NCBI GenBank assembly: GCA_037039685.1
Contig: JAWNGF010000002.1
Coordinates: 4,340,001-4,404,000, forward strand
From: Ceratobasidium sp. AG-K
Lineage: Eukaryota > Basidiomycota > Agaricomycetes > Cantharellales > Ceratobasidiaceae
DNA length: 64,000 bases
Direction of reading: 5' to 3'
In this document: positions 49,044 through 59,582 of the stretch, one piece after another
How positions within the stretch are numbered: the stretch's first letter is position 1
Layout of the letters: each line of letters opens with the position of its first letter
The notes under the pieces: generated by a model
What the model was told of the DNA's origin: nothing
The model's input: only the letters and a program-made list of their open reading frames with translations
The model's database searches: none
Position numbers and translations under genes: made by a program

Positions 49044-50198
49044 CATAACAGTTACCTCACTGGAAGAGAGGTAGACACTGTCCATAACAAAGTCACAAAC
49101 ACCCAAGGACTTGTAACAAATGTACAACAAGACCTTGACACTACACACCAAGGACAGCTTCAGTGGAACAAAGCAGTTACTCAAGGAATCAAGCAAGTCA
49201 GGGAAGGATTCACAACATTAAATGTATGAGTAGCAACTATGGAACAATCCATTACCAACCTGAAGGATGAAGTCAACAAAGTCTCATTACACGCACCTAG
49301 CAAACGGTCTGCACCAGAAGCCAAATCTACAAGAATTGACAATCTAGGGCAAAGACTCCAGTGCTTGCTCAACTCCCAAGAAGGAAGCTCACCAAGATGA
49401 CCTAAGGTCACTAGACCAGAAGCCTTTGATGGAAAGAAAGGAGAAGGAGCAGAAATGTTCATCACCCAGGTGGAGAATTACTTTGTTTGGCTCGGTGACC
49501 AGTATAGCTCTGGACAAGAAAGGATTAGGGAAGCCCTAGCAAATTTCAAGTCAGATAATCACTCTGCCACCCATTGGGCTCAGGTACTGCTTTGATCTAT
49601 GAATACTGGAGTACCAGATCAAAACCTGAGATTGTGGGAAATGTTCAAGGCGCACTTTATGGAACAATTCAGCAATCCTAACAAGAAAGCTAAAGCAGAA
49701 GCCAATATTCAAAAGTGAAAACAAGTCAACTCAGCAGCTAACTACACAACCAAATTCCGCTTCCATATGGTCAATGTAAATTGGGGAGAGGAAGCCCCTA
49801 TCAACCAATTCAAAGAAGGACTTAAACCGGAAATCAAAACAGAGTTAGCATGATTTGAACTTTCCCATATCAATGAGGACAGGACCAAAAGGGGTCTAAA
49901 CCTAAATCAATGGATAACCCTAGCAAATTCCATTGATCAAAAGTTACAACAAATCAAGACCTCAACCAGAAAGAAAACACCTCAATCAACCACTACTGGC
50001 CAGACTTCTACAAAACGGTTGCCAGACAAGGTATACAAAGCAAGGATGGCATCAAACCATTGTCTGAAGTGTGGACAAGAAGGACACCATTCACTCAAAT
50101 GCTCATCCAGGGAATGGATAACAACCAAACCTAATGTAAAAGGAAGAGAAGCAATGGTCATAGAAGAAGACTTGGGAAAAGAAGGGGTCTCCCACTAA
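49044..50198 (+). pseudogene. Gag of element J, second part
   Basis: Resumes at H-N-S-Y-L and runs to TAA at 50196-50198. Stops after T-L-N-V, S-P-R, V-L-L, I-Q-K and E-L-A; no frameshift seen. Capsid-like domain from R-P-E-A-F-D-G-K-K-G; knuckle C-L-K-C ... H-H-S-L-K-C near 50065-50107; slippery GGGAAAA at 50174..50180. Confidence 0.85.
50174..50180 (+). promoter_or_regulatory. -1 frameshift site of element J (relic)
   Basis: GGGAAAA in the phase G-GGA-AAA, with GGTCTC downstream as in F and K. It is kept although both flanking genes are broken. Confidence 0.6.
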
Positions 50199-53100
50199 CT
50201 GTGTGTGGAGAGACCAAAGAACTGGCAATGTACTTTAGAGCAAACAAAGAATCCAAATTTGTTTACAGCTACATTGCTGGAATCACAGATCCAATTGCTA
50301 CTCTTATCAACTCTGGAGCCTCACAGAATTTTGTTGATATCATTGGGGCCAGGAAGAATAACATTGCCTTGAGTGATCTCCCTGTCCCTTGAAAAGTTAT
50401 TGGAATACAAGGGAAGGAGCTTTCACACACAATCTGCTTCAAAGCTCATATGGAAATCATGGTCAAAGGAAAAATGTTTAAAGAAGACTTCTTTGCCATG
50501 CCTACTGGTGACACAAACATCATCCTAGGGCTTACCTGGCTAGAAACTGCCAACCCTAACATTGATTGGAGACAAAAAAGCATCTCTTGGAGAGATGAGG
50601 AAATCCACAGAAGAGAAGGAACCTTGGAGTTCATCCCAGAAGAATTGAAGGACTTTGAAGACGTTTTTAGTGAAGAAAAATTCAAACACATTTCGGACCA
50701 CTGCCCTTATAATTGTGCTATTGATTTCAAAGAAGTAGCTGAGCTCCCTCAGCCACCAAGACCTATACCTTTGTCCCCAGCCAAATCCATTGTGATGAGA
50801 GAATACCTTGATGAAGAACTTGCCACAGGGAAAATCAGGCCTAGCAAATCCCCAATAGCATCAGCATGTTTTTTGTCAAAAAACCAGGCCCACTTGGGGG
50901 ACTACAATTGGTACAAGACCTACAACCCTTTCATGCCATCACAAAGGATGACAGGTTCCCTACACCCCTTGTGGAAGATCTGCTGGACAAAATATGGGAT
51001 GCAAAAATTTTCTTGAAAATCGACCTAAGGATGGGATTCAATAACATCTGCATCAGGGAATGAGACAAATGGAAAACCACATTCAGGACTAAGGAGGGAC
51101 TTTTCAAATACGTTGTCATGCCATTTGGACTAAAAAATGCACCTGCCACATTTCAACATTATATGAATCACATCTTCCACAACAAAATCAACATGTGCGT
51201 CATTGTTTATATCAACAACATCCTTGTCTTTTCAAAAACCCAGTCTCAACATGTGGTGAATCTATGAGAAGGTCTTCAAATCCTGAAGGAGAACAACCTT
51301 TTTGCAAAACTACCAAAATGCGAGTTCTTTGTCTTGGAACTCATTTACACAGGACTGAAGATCAGCAAGGAAGGTATATGCATGGACAAAGTGAGGATCA
51401 AAGCAATAAAGGAATGGAGGGAACCAAAAGCAGTGAAGCAAGTGCAAGCATTCCTAGGTTTTGCAAATTTCTATAGGAGATTTGTACCAAGTTTCTCCAC
51501 AATTGCTAAACCTCTCACTGGATTGACACAAAAAGATCTTCTGTGGAAGTGGGAAGACAAGGAACAGAAGGCATTTGACAGTATCAAGGAGATGATTTGT
51601 AAAGATCCTGTACTTCAACACCCCAACCTGGAGAAGCCATTTTTCCTTGAGACTGATGCTAGTGGAGAAGCAATGGGGGCAATACTGTCCCAAAGGCAAG
51701 AGGACAGAAGACTACACCCAATTGTGTTTCTTTCCAAATCTTTCAACCCGGCACAGATGAACTACAACATACATGATAAGGAACTTATGGCTATCAGTGA
51801 GGCACTTACGCATTGGAGACTCCACCTGGAGGGAACAAGGGAAGAAATCACAATATACACAGATCACAGAAACCTACAGTTCTGGAAGGATGCTAAAATG
51901 TTCAACAGGAGACATGCGCATTGGCTCCAAATACTGGCATCATACAACTTTGTTATTGTGTACAGACCAGGAATCCTTTCTCAAAAACCGGATCTGTTGT
52001 CAAGAAGGGCCAACCATTTGGAAACTCTGTTGGTGGAACAGATCATGATTGCCAACAAGAAATTCAGAGGCTTCACAGGAGAACTTAAAGAAGATCTCAT
52101 TAACAATATTATCAAAGCACAACACAAAGACCCAGGACTACAAGGAGTAATGGATCTTTGCAAAAAAAAGAACTTGTTACCTAAGAGTATTCTGACCAGT
52201 GTAAAGGACTACAAAGTATGCAAAGAACTACTGTGGTACAAGGGGAAGATTGTGGTACTGGAGGACAAGGATTCCCAACTAGCAATCATACAACTGCACC
52301 ACAATTCACCAATTGCTGTGCATCAAGGGCGGCCAAGAACCCTAGAACTGGTGTCAAGACATTACTACTGGCCAGGAATGAAGCAATGTGTCAACAAATA
52401 TGTGGATTCCTGCAAACAATGCCAAAGAGCAAAAGGAACCAAAACACAGACCCCGTTAAAACCCTTGCAATTAGCAAACAAACCATGGGAGGACATAGCC
52501 TATGACTTCATAGTCAAACTTCCCAAGTCAAAGGGCATGGACAGCATCCTGGTTGTTGTGGATAGATTCTCCAGAATGGCACATTTTGTACCATGTAAGG
52601 AGTCACACAAAGCAAGCAAGTTAGCAGAACTTTTCCTATGGAACATCTGGAAACTCCATGGATTTCCCAGAAGCACAGTCTCTGACCAAGGAAGTACCTT
52701 TAACAGCAAACTCCTGAAAGCAATCTACAAAAGGATTGGGGTTTCACCCTCTTTTTGCACTGCTTACCACCCTCAAACCAATGGAATTATGGAATGAGTA
52801 AACCAGTGGCTGGAAGCATGGCTACGCACTTTCATCAATCATCACCAAGACAATTGGGTGGAACTGCTACCTATTGCCAAATTCTGTTACAACATGCACA
52901 AGCTCTGAGTTACAGGAAAGAGCCCATTTGAACTTGTTTACGGAAAAGAACCTTTATGGAATGTATCCAGCGTAGTAACAGAAGTCCCAGAAGCAAACAC
53001 AGTTACCATGAGATGGGAAGAATCAAGAAAGGAGGCTATGGCTGCCATGGAACTACATTGAGTTGGAGAAGGAGAAGTCAAGGAAGAATACAAGGAAGGG

Positions 53101-53745
53101 GACCTAGTATGGCTATATGGGCCAGACATCAAATCAAATAGACCTTCAAAAAAGCTAGACAACAAGAAATTTGGACCCTTCCCTGTGAAAAGGAAGATAT
53201 CTTCTCATGCTTATGAGCTGGATCTACCACCCACTATGAAGAAGCACCCTGTTTTTCATATCAACCTCCTAAGTCAGTATAAGGTTGACAAAGAATTCAA
53301 TTGGAACCAACCACGTCCTCTGTTGATTGTCACAGAAGAAGGAAGCAAAGATTACAGAGTAGAGAAGATGATTGATTGGAAAATGACAAAAGAAGGGGTT
53401 TTCTATAGAATCCAATGGAAAGCATATGGAGAAGAAGATGATATGGAACAACGTGCGGAGGATGTAGGGCACCTAACCAAAATAGTGCAGAAGTTTCTGA
53501 AGAAACACCCCAAAGCTCCAACACCTGCAAATTTCAAGGGAAGAATAGAAAGCAGAGGGGCAAGAGAGGGGGAAACCATCTGCAAAACTTGCAAACACTC
53601 ACAAAATCACTCCTCACTCAACTCTCCTAACCTTATTTGTTTGTTGCAATGCCTGCCGTCTCCCACTCCACCATTGCCAACAACCTCATCCGCGTCCTTG
53701 ATGGACCAGCGTTTCCTATGGCTAGAATCCTTGACACCGGAGTAG
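50181..53745 (+). pseudogene. Pol of element J, stops and a frameshift
   Basis: Protease L-I-N-S-G-A (Asp to Asn). Stop at 50390-50392. Frameshift near 50870 in RT. RT keeps L-K-I-D-L-R-M-G-F, but the active box reads Y-I-N-N. TGA at 51061. From about 51334 to 52797 the frame is open: RNase H (T-D-A-S-G, H-D-K-E-L, Y-T-D-H) and integrase (H-H-N-S ... C-K-Q-C-Q; A-Y-D-F; S-D-Q-G-S; T-N-G-I-M-E). Further stops near 52797, 52906 and 53060. The GPF module and chromodomain (D-Y-R-V-E-K-M-I-D-W ... Y-R-I-Q-W-K-A-Y) end near 53480. The frame then overlaps ORF3 to 53745, as in G and K. Confidence 0.88.
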
Positions 53746-54413
53746 TACTCTACGTCTTCAAGAGATCCCAACAAGGCCTGGGCCAGATGCAGTTCTGAGC
53801 ATCCAACGACACTCTCCACTGAGACCTGGGGGAGTTCCAATGGGTCGGAAAGAAATGGCCAACAAGAATGCAACTGGCGAGGAAGGACATCTTTGTGTGC
53901 CAAGGATGCGCAGTGTTCCAGGTCTTGGAGGTGGTCATCCTGTCCACCCATATGCTTGGAGTCATTGAGTAGGGGCAAGAAGGGGCTTACTTGAGCAAAT
54001 GGGTACTGGGAGCTCATGGAAGGCCGCTGACACTTTGGCCCAAGTGGAACGACGCCCGGGACACCAACTTCAAAAAGGACCTGAGTGACTGGAGGATGGA
54101 AAGAGGAAGATACCAAAGGGAAAAGTTTGAATGGGCGCCATATTGGTGGAGGAAGGAGGAGACGGACGTATTGGCATGGAAGGAGGTCAAGCCAGACGCA
54201 CAGCAATGGGACAAGGAATTTGTGGAGACCCAGAAGAGGATGATGGACTGGAGCAAGGCGGAATGGACAAAGGAGGAGACATGGGAGGAATGGGAGACGT
54301 TCTTGGACAAACTGGGTAACACCACGTTCAATCCCATTGACCTGATGCTGGAGGAGGATGAGGGGTTGGAGGAGTATGTACTTCAAAAGGGCAGGGAGTG
54401 CACAACGCAGTAA
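53649..54413 (+). pseudogene. ORF3 of element J, three stops, length conserved
   Basis: M-P-A-V-S-H-S-T-I start and exactly 765 bases, like the intact copies. TGA at 53796 and 53820, TAG at 53970; no insertion or deletion. Core W-V-G-K-K-W ... F-V-C-Q-G-C-A-V-F and the C-terminal N-P-I-D-L-M (usual I-D-L-T) plus acidic stretch are still readable. Unknown function. Confidence 0.78.
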
Positions 54414-54454
54414 GCCTGTTTGAGTCCCCCAAACGGACTCCTAAGGGGGAGTAA

Positions 54455-54718
54455 TGTAGTGAGCCAGCTCACTCCATCAGACTTGCCCTGCGTCTTGCCT
54501 GCCTGTTCTGTTGCCTGTTGTTTTGTTTATGTTACATTTGTTCTTTCCTGTGCTGCGTTGCCACCTCCTTGTGGTTGGTGTTACATTGTGTAACATGGCT
54601 GTGCTTTGTATGAGTCATGACTGCCTGCGCAGCATGACTCACACAGACACTCCTGATTGGCTTGTATGTATGACTTGTGTGGCTGTGCCTTGTATGACTT
54701 GGCCACTTCCTGAATATA
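54455..54718 (+). repeat. 3' LTR of element J, truncated at its TATA box
   Basis: Follows the polypurine tract aaggggga. TGTAGTGAGCC onward matches the first ~264 bases of the 5' copy, then stops at tgaataTA where element L begins. Confidence 0.88.
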
Positions 54719-55090
54719 CAGTGCTGCAAAAAATCAATCACAAAAACCATACATGGGTGGAGTTGGCCAAATAGAAAGGCATATAAAAGCTTACATAAGC
54801 TCAGGGTATAGCTGTGGCTACCCTTGCTTCCTTGCTACATCTGTGTGGCATTTTGGTCTTGTTTGGTCTTGTGGCTGTGGAGATATGCAAACTTTGGCAA
54901 AACAGTTTTTGCAATCAATTGTTTGCAGGCTTGGCACTGATGTCATGTTACATCATTATGACCTCAGATGACATCATGGTGACCTCATTGATGATGTCAG
55001 TGGCACCCCCAGTTGTATATCTACCACCCTGCTCACCACCCAGGACTGCAGCACCCCTCCAGCTCTTGTCCTTCATGCCTAAGGCCATTT
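54719..55090. mobile_element. Element L: one end of a Tc1/mariner-type DNA transposon
   Basis: CAGTGCTGCAAAAAATC directly after a TA in the LTR of J. Tc1/mariner elements insert at TA, and many have termini starting CAGTGCTG. The 372 bases hold no credible transposase frame, so this is terminal sequence or a non-autonomous element. The other end is missing because element M begins at 55091. The copy has not been compared with any database. Confidence 0.5.
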
Positions 55091-55537
55091 TGTCACAACC
55101 CTGGCCAAGCCTTGGAGGCCTAGGCTCCAAAGGGCAGTGAGGATGGGGGTTGGGGCAACACTGAAGGTCAAATGTACAGCACTAAGGCCTAAGTGAGTCA
55201 TGCAATATGGTGATGGGGAAAACGACAAGAGAACAAGTCTTGTGGAGACAAGACTTGTGTTGCTGGTATATATACTAACTACTGTTGCTATGTACAATAG
55301 GAAGTAAGCAACAAAGGAAAACAGAACAAGAGAAGACAGGAGTCCAAGAGAAGCAGAGGCAAGACAAAGGAAATGTGATAAGTCCATGGACGCCAAGGAG
55401 ACAAGGGAAACAGCCAGGCAGGCATGTCCCACAGTCATGGCTTACATGAAGGCAACTATATGCGCCAAGGCAAAAAGAACAAGACCAAGCACAAGACAAC
55501 AGGACAACAAAGAGAGAAACAAGAAAAGGTCATGACA
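55091..55537 (-). repeat. 3' LTR of element M (447 bp)
   Basis: TGTCACAACC...GTCATGACA on the plus strand, with the family's TATA-like gtatatatac. Followed by the plus-strand ctacccccccttc, which on the element strand is the polypurine tract. Confidence 0.9.
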
Positions 55538-55561
55538 CTACCCCCCCTTCTAGGCCGGGGC

Positions 55562-55969
55562 TCACTTCACCAGCACAAATTCCTCAGTATCAGCAATTAC
55601 AAATGGGTCCTCAGCCAACCCAGTCCCCTTCCAGACCCCATAATCCTCCTCATCATCCGTCAAATTGATTACGGCCTCCTCCCTCATCTCCAGGTTGACA
55701 GTGAGGTCAACTATCTCAAATGGGTTGCCTCCAAGACAGACCTTGCAAGACCTGTCCATGATCTTGAGGGCGTCGTGGATGTCATTGGCCACATAGGCAA
55801 TCCAGTTGCACCAGCAGACAAGGGGGCAGCCAACAAATGCCTGCAGGGCCTCCCTGGACCAATAGCAAGCGGATACAATAAAGTAAAAGTGTTTGCACAT
55901 GCTGGGATGCCAGCACATGCCTTCCTCCTGGGGGGGCACAACTTTGAGGGACCGTTTGCAGGCCGCCAA
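55562..55969 (-). CDS. Cys-rich ORF3 of element M, about 135 residues, unknown function
   Basis: Third ORF between chromodomain and LTR, in a different frame from pol and overlapping its end. No ATG opens it: the frame starts with TTG at 55969 (first ATG at 55918) and stays open further upstream, so its true start is uncertain. Cysteines are frequent (M-C-K-H-F-Y-F, S-A-C-Y-W, V-G-C-P-L-V-C-W-C-N-W, R-S-C-K-V-C). The C-terminal third is acidic with V-D-L-T-V and V-I-N-L-T-D-D-E-E-D, which resemble SUMO-interacting motifs. Sequence similarity to the other ORF3 proteins is weak apart from position and the V/I-D-L-T motif. No signal peptide. Not recognised. Confidence 0.6.
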   Translation of the reverse strand: MAACKRSLKVVPPQEEGMCWHPSMCKHFYFIVSACYWSREALQAFVGCPLVCWCNWIAYVANDIHDALKIMDRSCKVCLGGNPFEIVDLTVNLEMREEAVINLTDDEEDYGVWKGTGLAEDPFVIADTEEFVLVK

Positions 55970-56523
55970 GCAGGTGTACAGGTTGTGGTAGACCCGGACA
56001 ATGAATGAGTTGGTGGATTGGCGTTGGGAGAATATGGCGCAGTGAGTGAAGTGGGGGTAGGAAGTGGTTTTAGCGCAGGAGGGGAGATGGTAAAAACACT
56101 TTGATGAGGGACTTGGATCCCAGCAGCCTCTGTTATACGCTTAGAATGCCTAATGTGTTGTTCTTCCTTGCTGTCAGCTGTTGAGTCATCCCTTGTTTCC
56201 TCATGGCAATGCATCCTGGTAACCTTGGGGACTTCCTTGATGGCGTCTGGATGTTCCTTGTGGAACTCTTTAATGAGTTCTGATGTGTTGCCAAGGTTCT
56301 CCAGGGGTTCCCAAGAGTCATGTTCCGCAGTGTAGCCCTTCCATTTGACAAAATACTTCAGGATTCCTTTTTCCACCTTGGAACTTTGGATGTGTTCCAC
56401 CTCATATTCCTCTTTGCCTTCTGGTGTCTTGATCAGTGGGGGTGGATCAACCTGGCGGGCCTCAATTTGATCTTCCTCATACTTGGCTAGGCGTGATACA
56501 TTGTCTACTGGATGCATGGACAT
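55970..56523 (-). pseudogene. Chromodomain end of Pol of element M
   Basis: M-S-M-H-P-V-D-N-V, P-P-P-L-I-K-T-P-E-G-K-E-E-Y-E-V-E-H-I, then Y-F-V-K-W-K-G-Y and H-D-S-W-E-P-L-E-N-L, a classical chromodomain with its aromatic residues. It is separated from the integrase part by stops around 56540-56690. A Pro-rich tail overlaps ORF3 until 55711. Confidence 0.8.
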
Positions 56524-57119
56524 TGAAGGCAGGAGTTATAGTCTGTATGCGTTCTTCCCTACTGCTTCCAGGATAGTGAAGGGCCCAAGTCATTTATGCA
56601 ATAATTTCAAAGATGGGCAATTGGTCATGATGTGCTGATGGCTTAGCCAAACCTTATTGCCCAAAATAAAGGGATCTTCCTGCCGTCACTTGTCCGCATA
56701 CTCCTTGTCCTGTTCTTTGCTCAGGGTCAAGCTGGCCTTAGCTTCTTCCAGGTTGTCTTGGATACATTGCGCATGTGTCACAGCTTCCGGGATGGAACCA
56801 TCTTCCACTGGTGTACCCTTGATTGATGGGTGGTGAGCTGTATTGGCAAAGAAAGGTGTCATACCAATGCTAGAGTGGAACAAGTTGTTATATGCAAATT
56901 TGGCAAAGGGTAAAAGTGAAACCCAGTCATGTTGCTTGAAGGTGCAGTATGTCCAAATGAAGGCCTTGACCGTTTGATTGATGGGCTCTGTTTGTCTGTC
57001 AGTTTCAGTGTGATATGCAGTAGAGAGCCTAGGCCAGATGTTCAGGGCCTGATAGAGCTCCTTCATGAATTTGGATGCAAAGGTTGGTCCATGATCTGAT
57101 ACAACTGTTTCTGGGGTGC
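56524..57119 (-). pseudogene. Integrase C-terminal part of element M, truncated
   Basis: Begins in the core next to the LTR of element N. L-S-T-A-Y-H-T-E-T-D-R-Q-T-E-P-I-N-Q (catalytic Glu region), then W-V-S-L-L-P-F-A-K-F-A-Y-N-N, a helical stretch, and a decayed GPY module with stops near 56600 and 56690. Related to the classical chromovirus integrase of element E rather than to the Tf2-like ones of K. Confidence 0.8.
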
Positions 57120-57576
57120 TGTTGTGAGCCAGCTCCCTCCATTGGTCTTGTCTGTTGTCTTGCCCGCCTGTTTTTTGTCTTGTGTTGTGTTTCCGTCCCT
57201 GTTTGCCGCATTGCCACTTTCTTGTGGTTATTCTGTTACATTGTGTGATGCAGCTGTGCTATTGTACGAGTCATGTCTGTTCATACAGCATGACTCACAT
57301 GGACACTCCTGGTTGGTAGACTGCTATGACTGGTGTGGCTGCGCCCTGTATGACTCGGCCTCTCTTTGAATATATATAGAAGACCAACAAGCCTGGTAAC
57401 CCCAGCTTGTTTTGTCTTGTCAAAACATCCCTTTCAAGTGACACTTAGAACCACCCCTACCTTTCAGAGCCTACAGACACTTAAGTGTGTTGTGGTTCAA
57501 GAGGTCACTTAGGTCTTAGTGCCGTCCACTCTCCCTTGCGGCTTGTCTCACAGCCATCAAGAAGTAGCTTACGACA
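57120..57576 (+). repeat. 5' LTR of element N (457 bp)
   Basis: TGTTGTGAGCC...TTACGACA. TATA-like tatatatag near 57372, RNA-start 12-mer AGCTTGTTTTGT at 57404..57415. Confidence 0.93.
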
Positions 57577-57578
57577 TT

Positions 57579-57590
57579 ACAAAACAAGCT
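57579..57590 (+). promoter_or_regulatory. Self-primer binding site of element N
   Basis: ACAAAACAAGCT, two bases after the LTR, perfect complement of 57404..57415. Confidence 0.82.
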
Positions 57591-57598
57591 TAACAATC

Positions 57599-59582
57599 AT
57601 GTCCATTCAGGAAGACACAGGATCACGCCTCTCAACACCATTGTCCACAAGGAGAGGACCAAGTAGGACTGCAAGACCCATGAGTTCCCTCAACAAACAG
57701 GATATTGCACAAGCATGGGCCAGAGGACCAGCTAGGTCTCGCCCACAAAGCCAAGCTTCTATGCCTGGAACATTCAACACCAAAAATGTTTCAGTCATTC
57801 AGGAAGAGCCTCCCATTGGTACTAGGGAACCAGGGGATATTACCGATGACCCCACACCAGTCACAATTCAAATCCCAATTTCTAACGCAAGTCCAGGCCT
57901 GTCACGACCACTATGGCCTATAGGATCCAGAAGACAGTTTTTTTCCCCCCAACCTGAAGCTCACGGGGGTGTATCTCTTGTTCCTATCAGACCGCCTCCC
58001 ACCCCACACATTTCCCTTGCTCCTCAAGTGCCCCAAATTGGGGGAACTATTACCAATGCCGGCCCAGTCCCAATAAGCTTTCAGGCCGTGACACCAGTTA
58101 ACCCAGCACCGCCATATGTACCACAAGGGTATTCCCAGCAAACAACAGCAACTGAAGGACAAGGCACCCCTGGGGTTCCCAGCTCAAGTTCTAGTTCCAG
58201 CAGTAGAACTGTGATTAGCAATCTCAATGACCTCGACAATCTTCACCTTGGTAGACACAACGCACTCTTAAGGATCATTGATGGAATGAGAATAACAATC
58301 GATAGGAGACTCAACAGTCTAGAACAATCCACTCAAGTGTTGGCTAACAACCAACAAATCTTCAACAACTCCATCAACAACCTACAAAGAACCCTCACAG
58401 ACATCCTTAGCGCTGCACAAAATGGTGAACACAACAGCTTCCTAGTTGGACAAGACATAATCCGCCTAAGAAACAAAGTCACAAACACACAAGGACTAGT
58501 GAACAATGTGCAGGAGGATCTTAACACCATGAGGCAGGGACAGTTAGCATGGAATGAAGCAGTCACCCAAGGACTAGAAGAACTATGGGGAGATGGAAGG
58601 ATTGCAATCAAATGAATCAACACCATACAAGAGGCCATCAACAACAATGCGCAAACAAATGGATGAAGCATCCCAACATGCTGTATCACCTCCTCACCCA
58701 GAAGCAGAATCCACCAGAATTGACAAACTGGAACAAAGGTTGCGTCAACTCACCGAAAATCCCAATAACAGAAGGGAAACTAGGCGTCCAAAAGTAACTA
58801 GAGCAGAAGCTTTCGACGGGAAGAAAGGAGAAGGAGTAGAAATGTTCATCACCCAGATGGAAAGCTACTTGGTCAGGTTGGGCAACCAATACAGCTCGGG
58901 ACAAGAACAAATTAGAGAAGCATTAGCGAATTTCAAATCAGATAACAGATCCGCTATACACTGGGCACAAGTATTACTCAGATCTATGAACAATGGAATT
59001 CCAGACCAAAACCTAACATCATGGGAAGGATTCAAAACACACTTCATGGAACAATTTAGCGACCCCAACAAGAAGGCCAAGGCGGAAGCCAATATCCGAA
59101 AGAGCAAACAAGTCAACTCAGTAGCAAATTACGTGACAGAATTCCGCTTCCACATGGTCAATGTGAATTGGGGGGAAGAAGCCCTTATCAACCAATTCAA
59201 GGAAGGACTCAAGCTGGAAATCAAAACTGAGTTGGCTTGGTTTGAACTCTCCCTTATCAACAAAGACAGAACTGAAAGGCGGCTTAACCTTAATCAATGG
59301 ATCACTCTTGCAATTTCCATTGATCAGAAATTGCAACAGATCAAGGCCTCTACTGGAAAGAAGACACCTCAAGCAACCACTAGCGGACAAACCTCTGCAA
59401 AGCGATTACCAGATGAAGTATACAAAGCAGGGATATTGTCAAACTGATGCCTGAAGTGCGGACAAGAGGGCCACCGTTCGCTCAAATGCTTGTCCAAGGA
59501 ATGGATAACAACTGAACCCAACGTAAAAGGAAGAGAAGCAACAATCATAGAGGAATCGGGAAAAGAAGGGGTCTCCCTCTAA
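57599..59582 (+). pseudogene. Gag of element N, two stops and one frameshift
   Basis: ATG at 57599 (M-S-I-Q-E-D-T-G-S). TGA at 58613-58615, at the same codon as in F. One extra A near 58645 (caacaacaatgcg against caacaacatgcg in F) shifts the frame. TGA at about 59445, directly before the knuckle C-L-K-C ... H ... C. The remaining sequence follows K: Pro-rich N-terminus, poly-Ser, coiled coil, capsid-like domain. Ends TAA 59580-59582 after the slippery site. Confidence 0.9.
59558..59564 (+). promoter_or_regulatory. -1 frameshift site of element N
   Basis: GGGAAAA in the phase G-GGA-AAA with downstream GGTCTC; pol lies in the -1 frame. Confidence 0.72.

Larger units (their letters stand above)
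40545..54718 (+). mobile_element. Element J: old Ty3/gypsy chromovirus, interrupted by element K
   Basis: 5' LTR, gag, [K], gag, pol, ORF3, and a 3' LTR truncated inside its TATA box by element L. Same family as F, G, K and N but more diverged, with stops in gag, pol and ORF3 and at least one frameshift in pol. Confidence 0.9.
55091..57119 (-). mobile_element. Element M: 3' part of a chromovirus of the A/D LTR family
   Basis: Minus strand: LTR (447 bp), polypurine tract, Cys-rich ORF3, chromodomain, integrase C-terminal part, then cut off by the LTR of element N at 57119/57120. Pol frames are broken. It is the only copy of the A/D LTR family here that shows the pol end. Confidence 0.85.

Noticed and set aside
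54719..55090. A host promoter or gene end in the unique-looking stretch between J and M
   Set aside because: No coherent frame; the CAGTGCTGC terminus at a TA fits a DNA transposon better.
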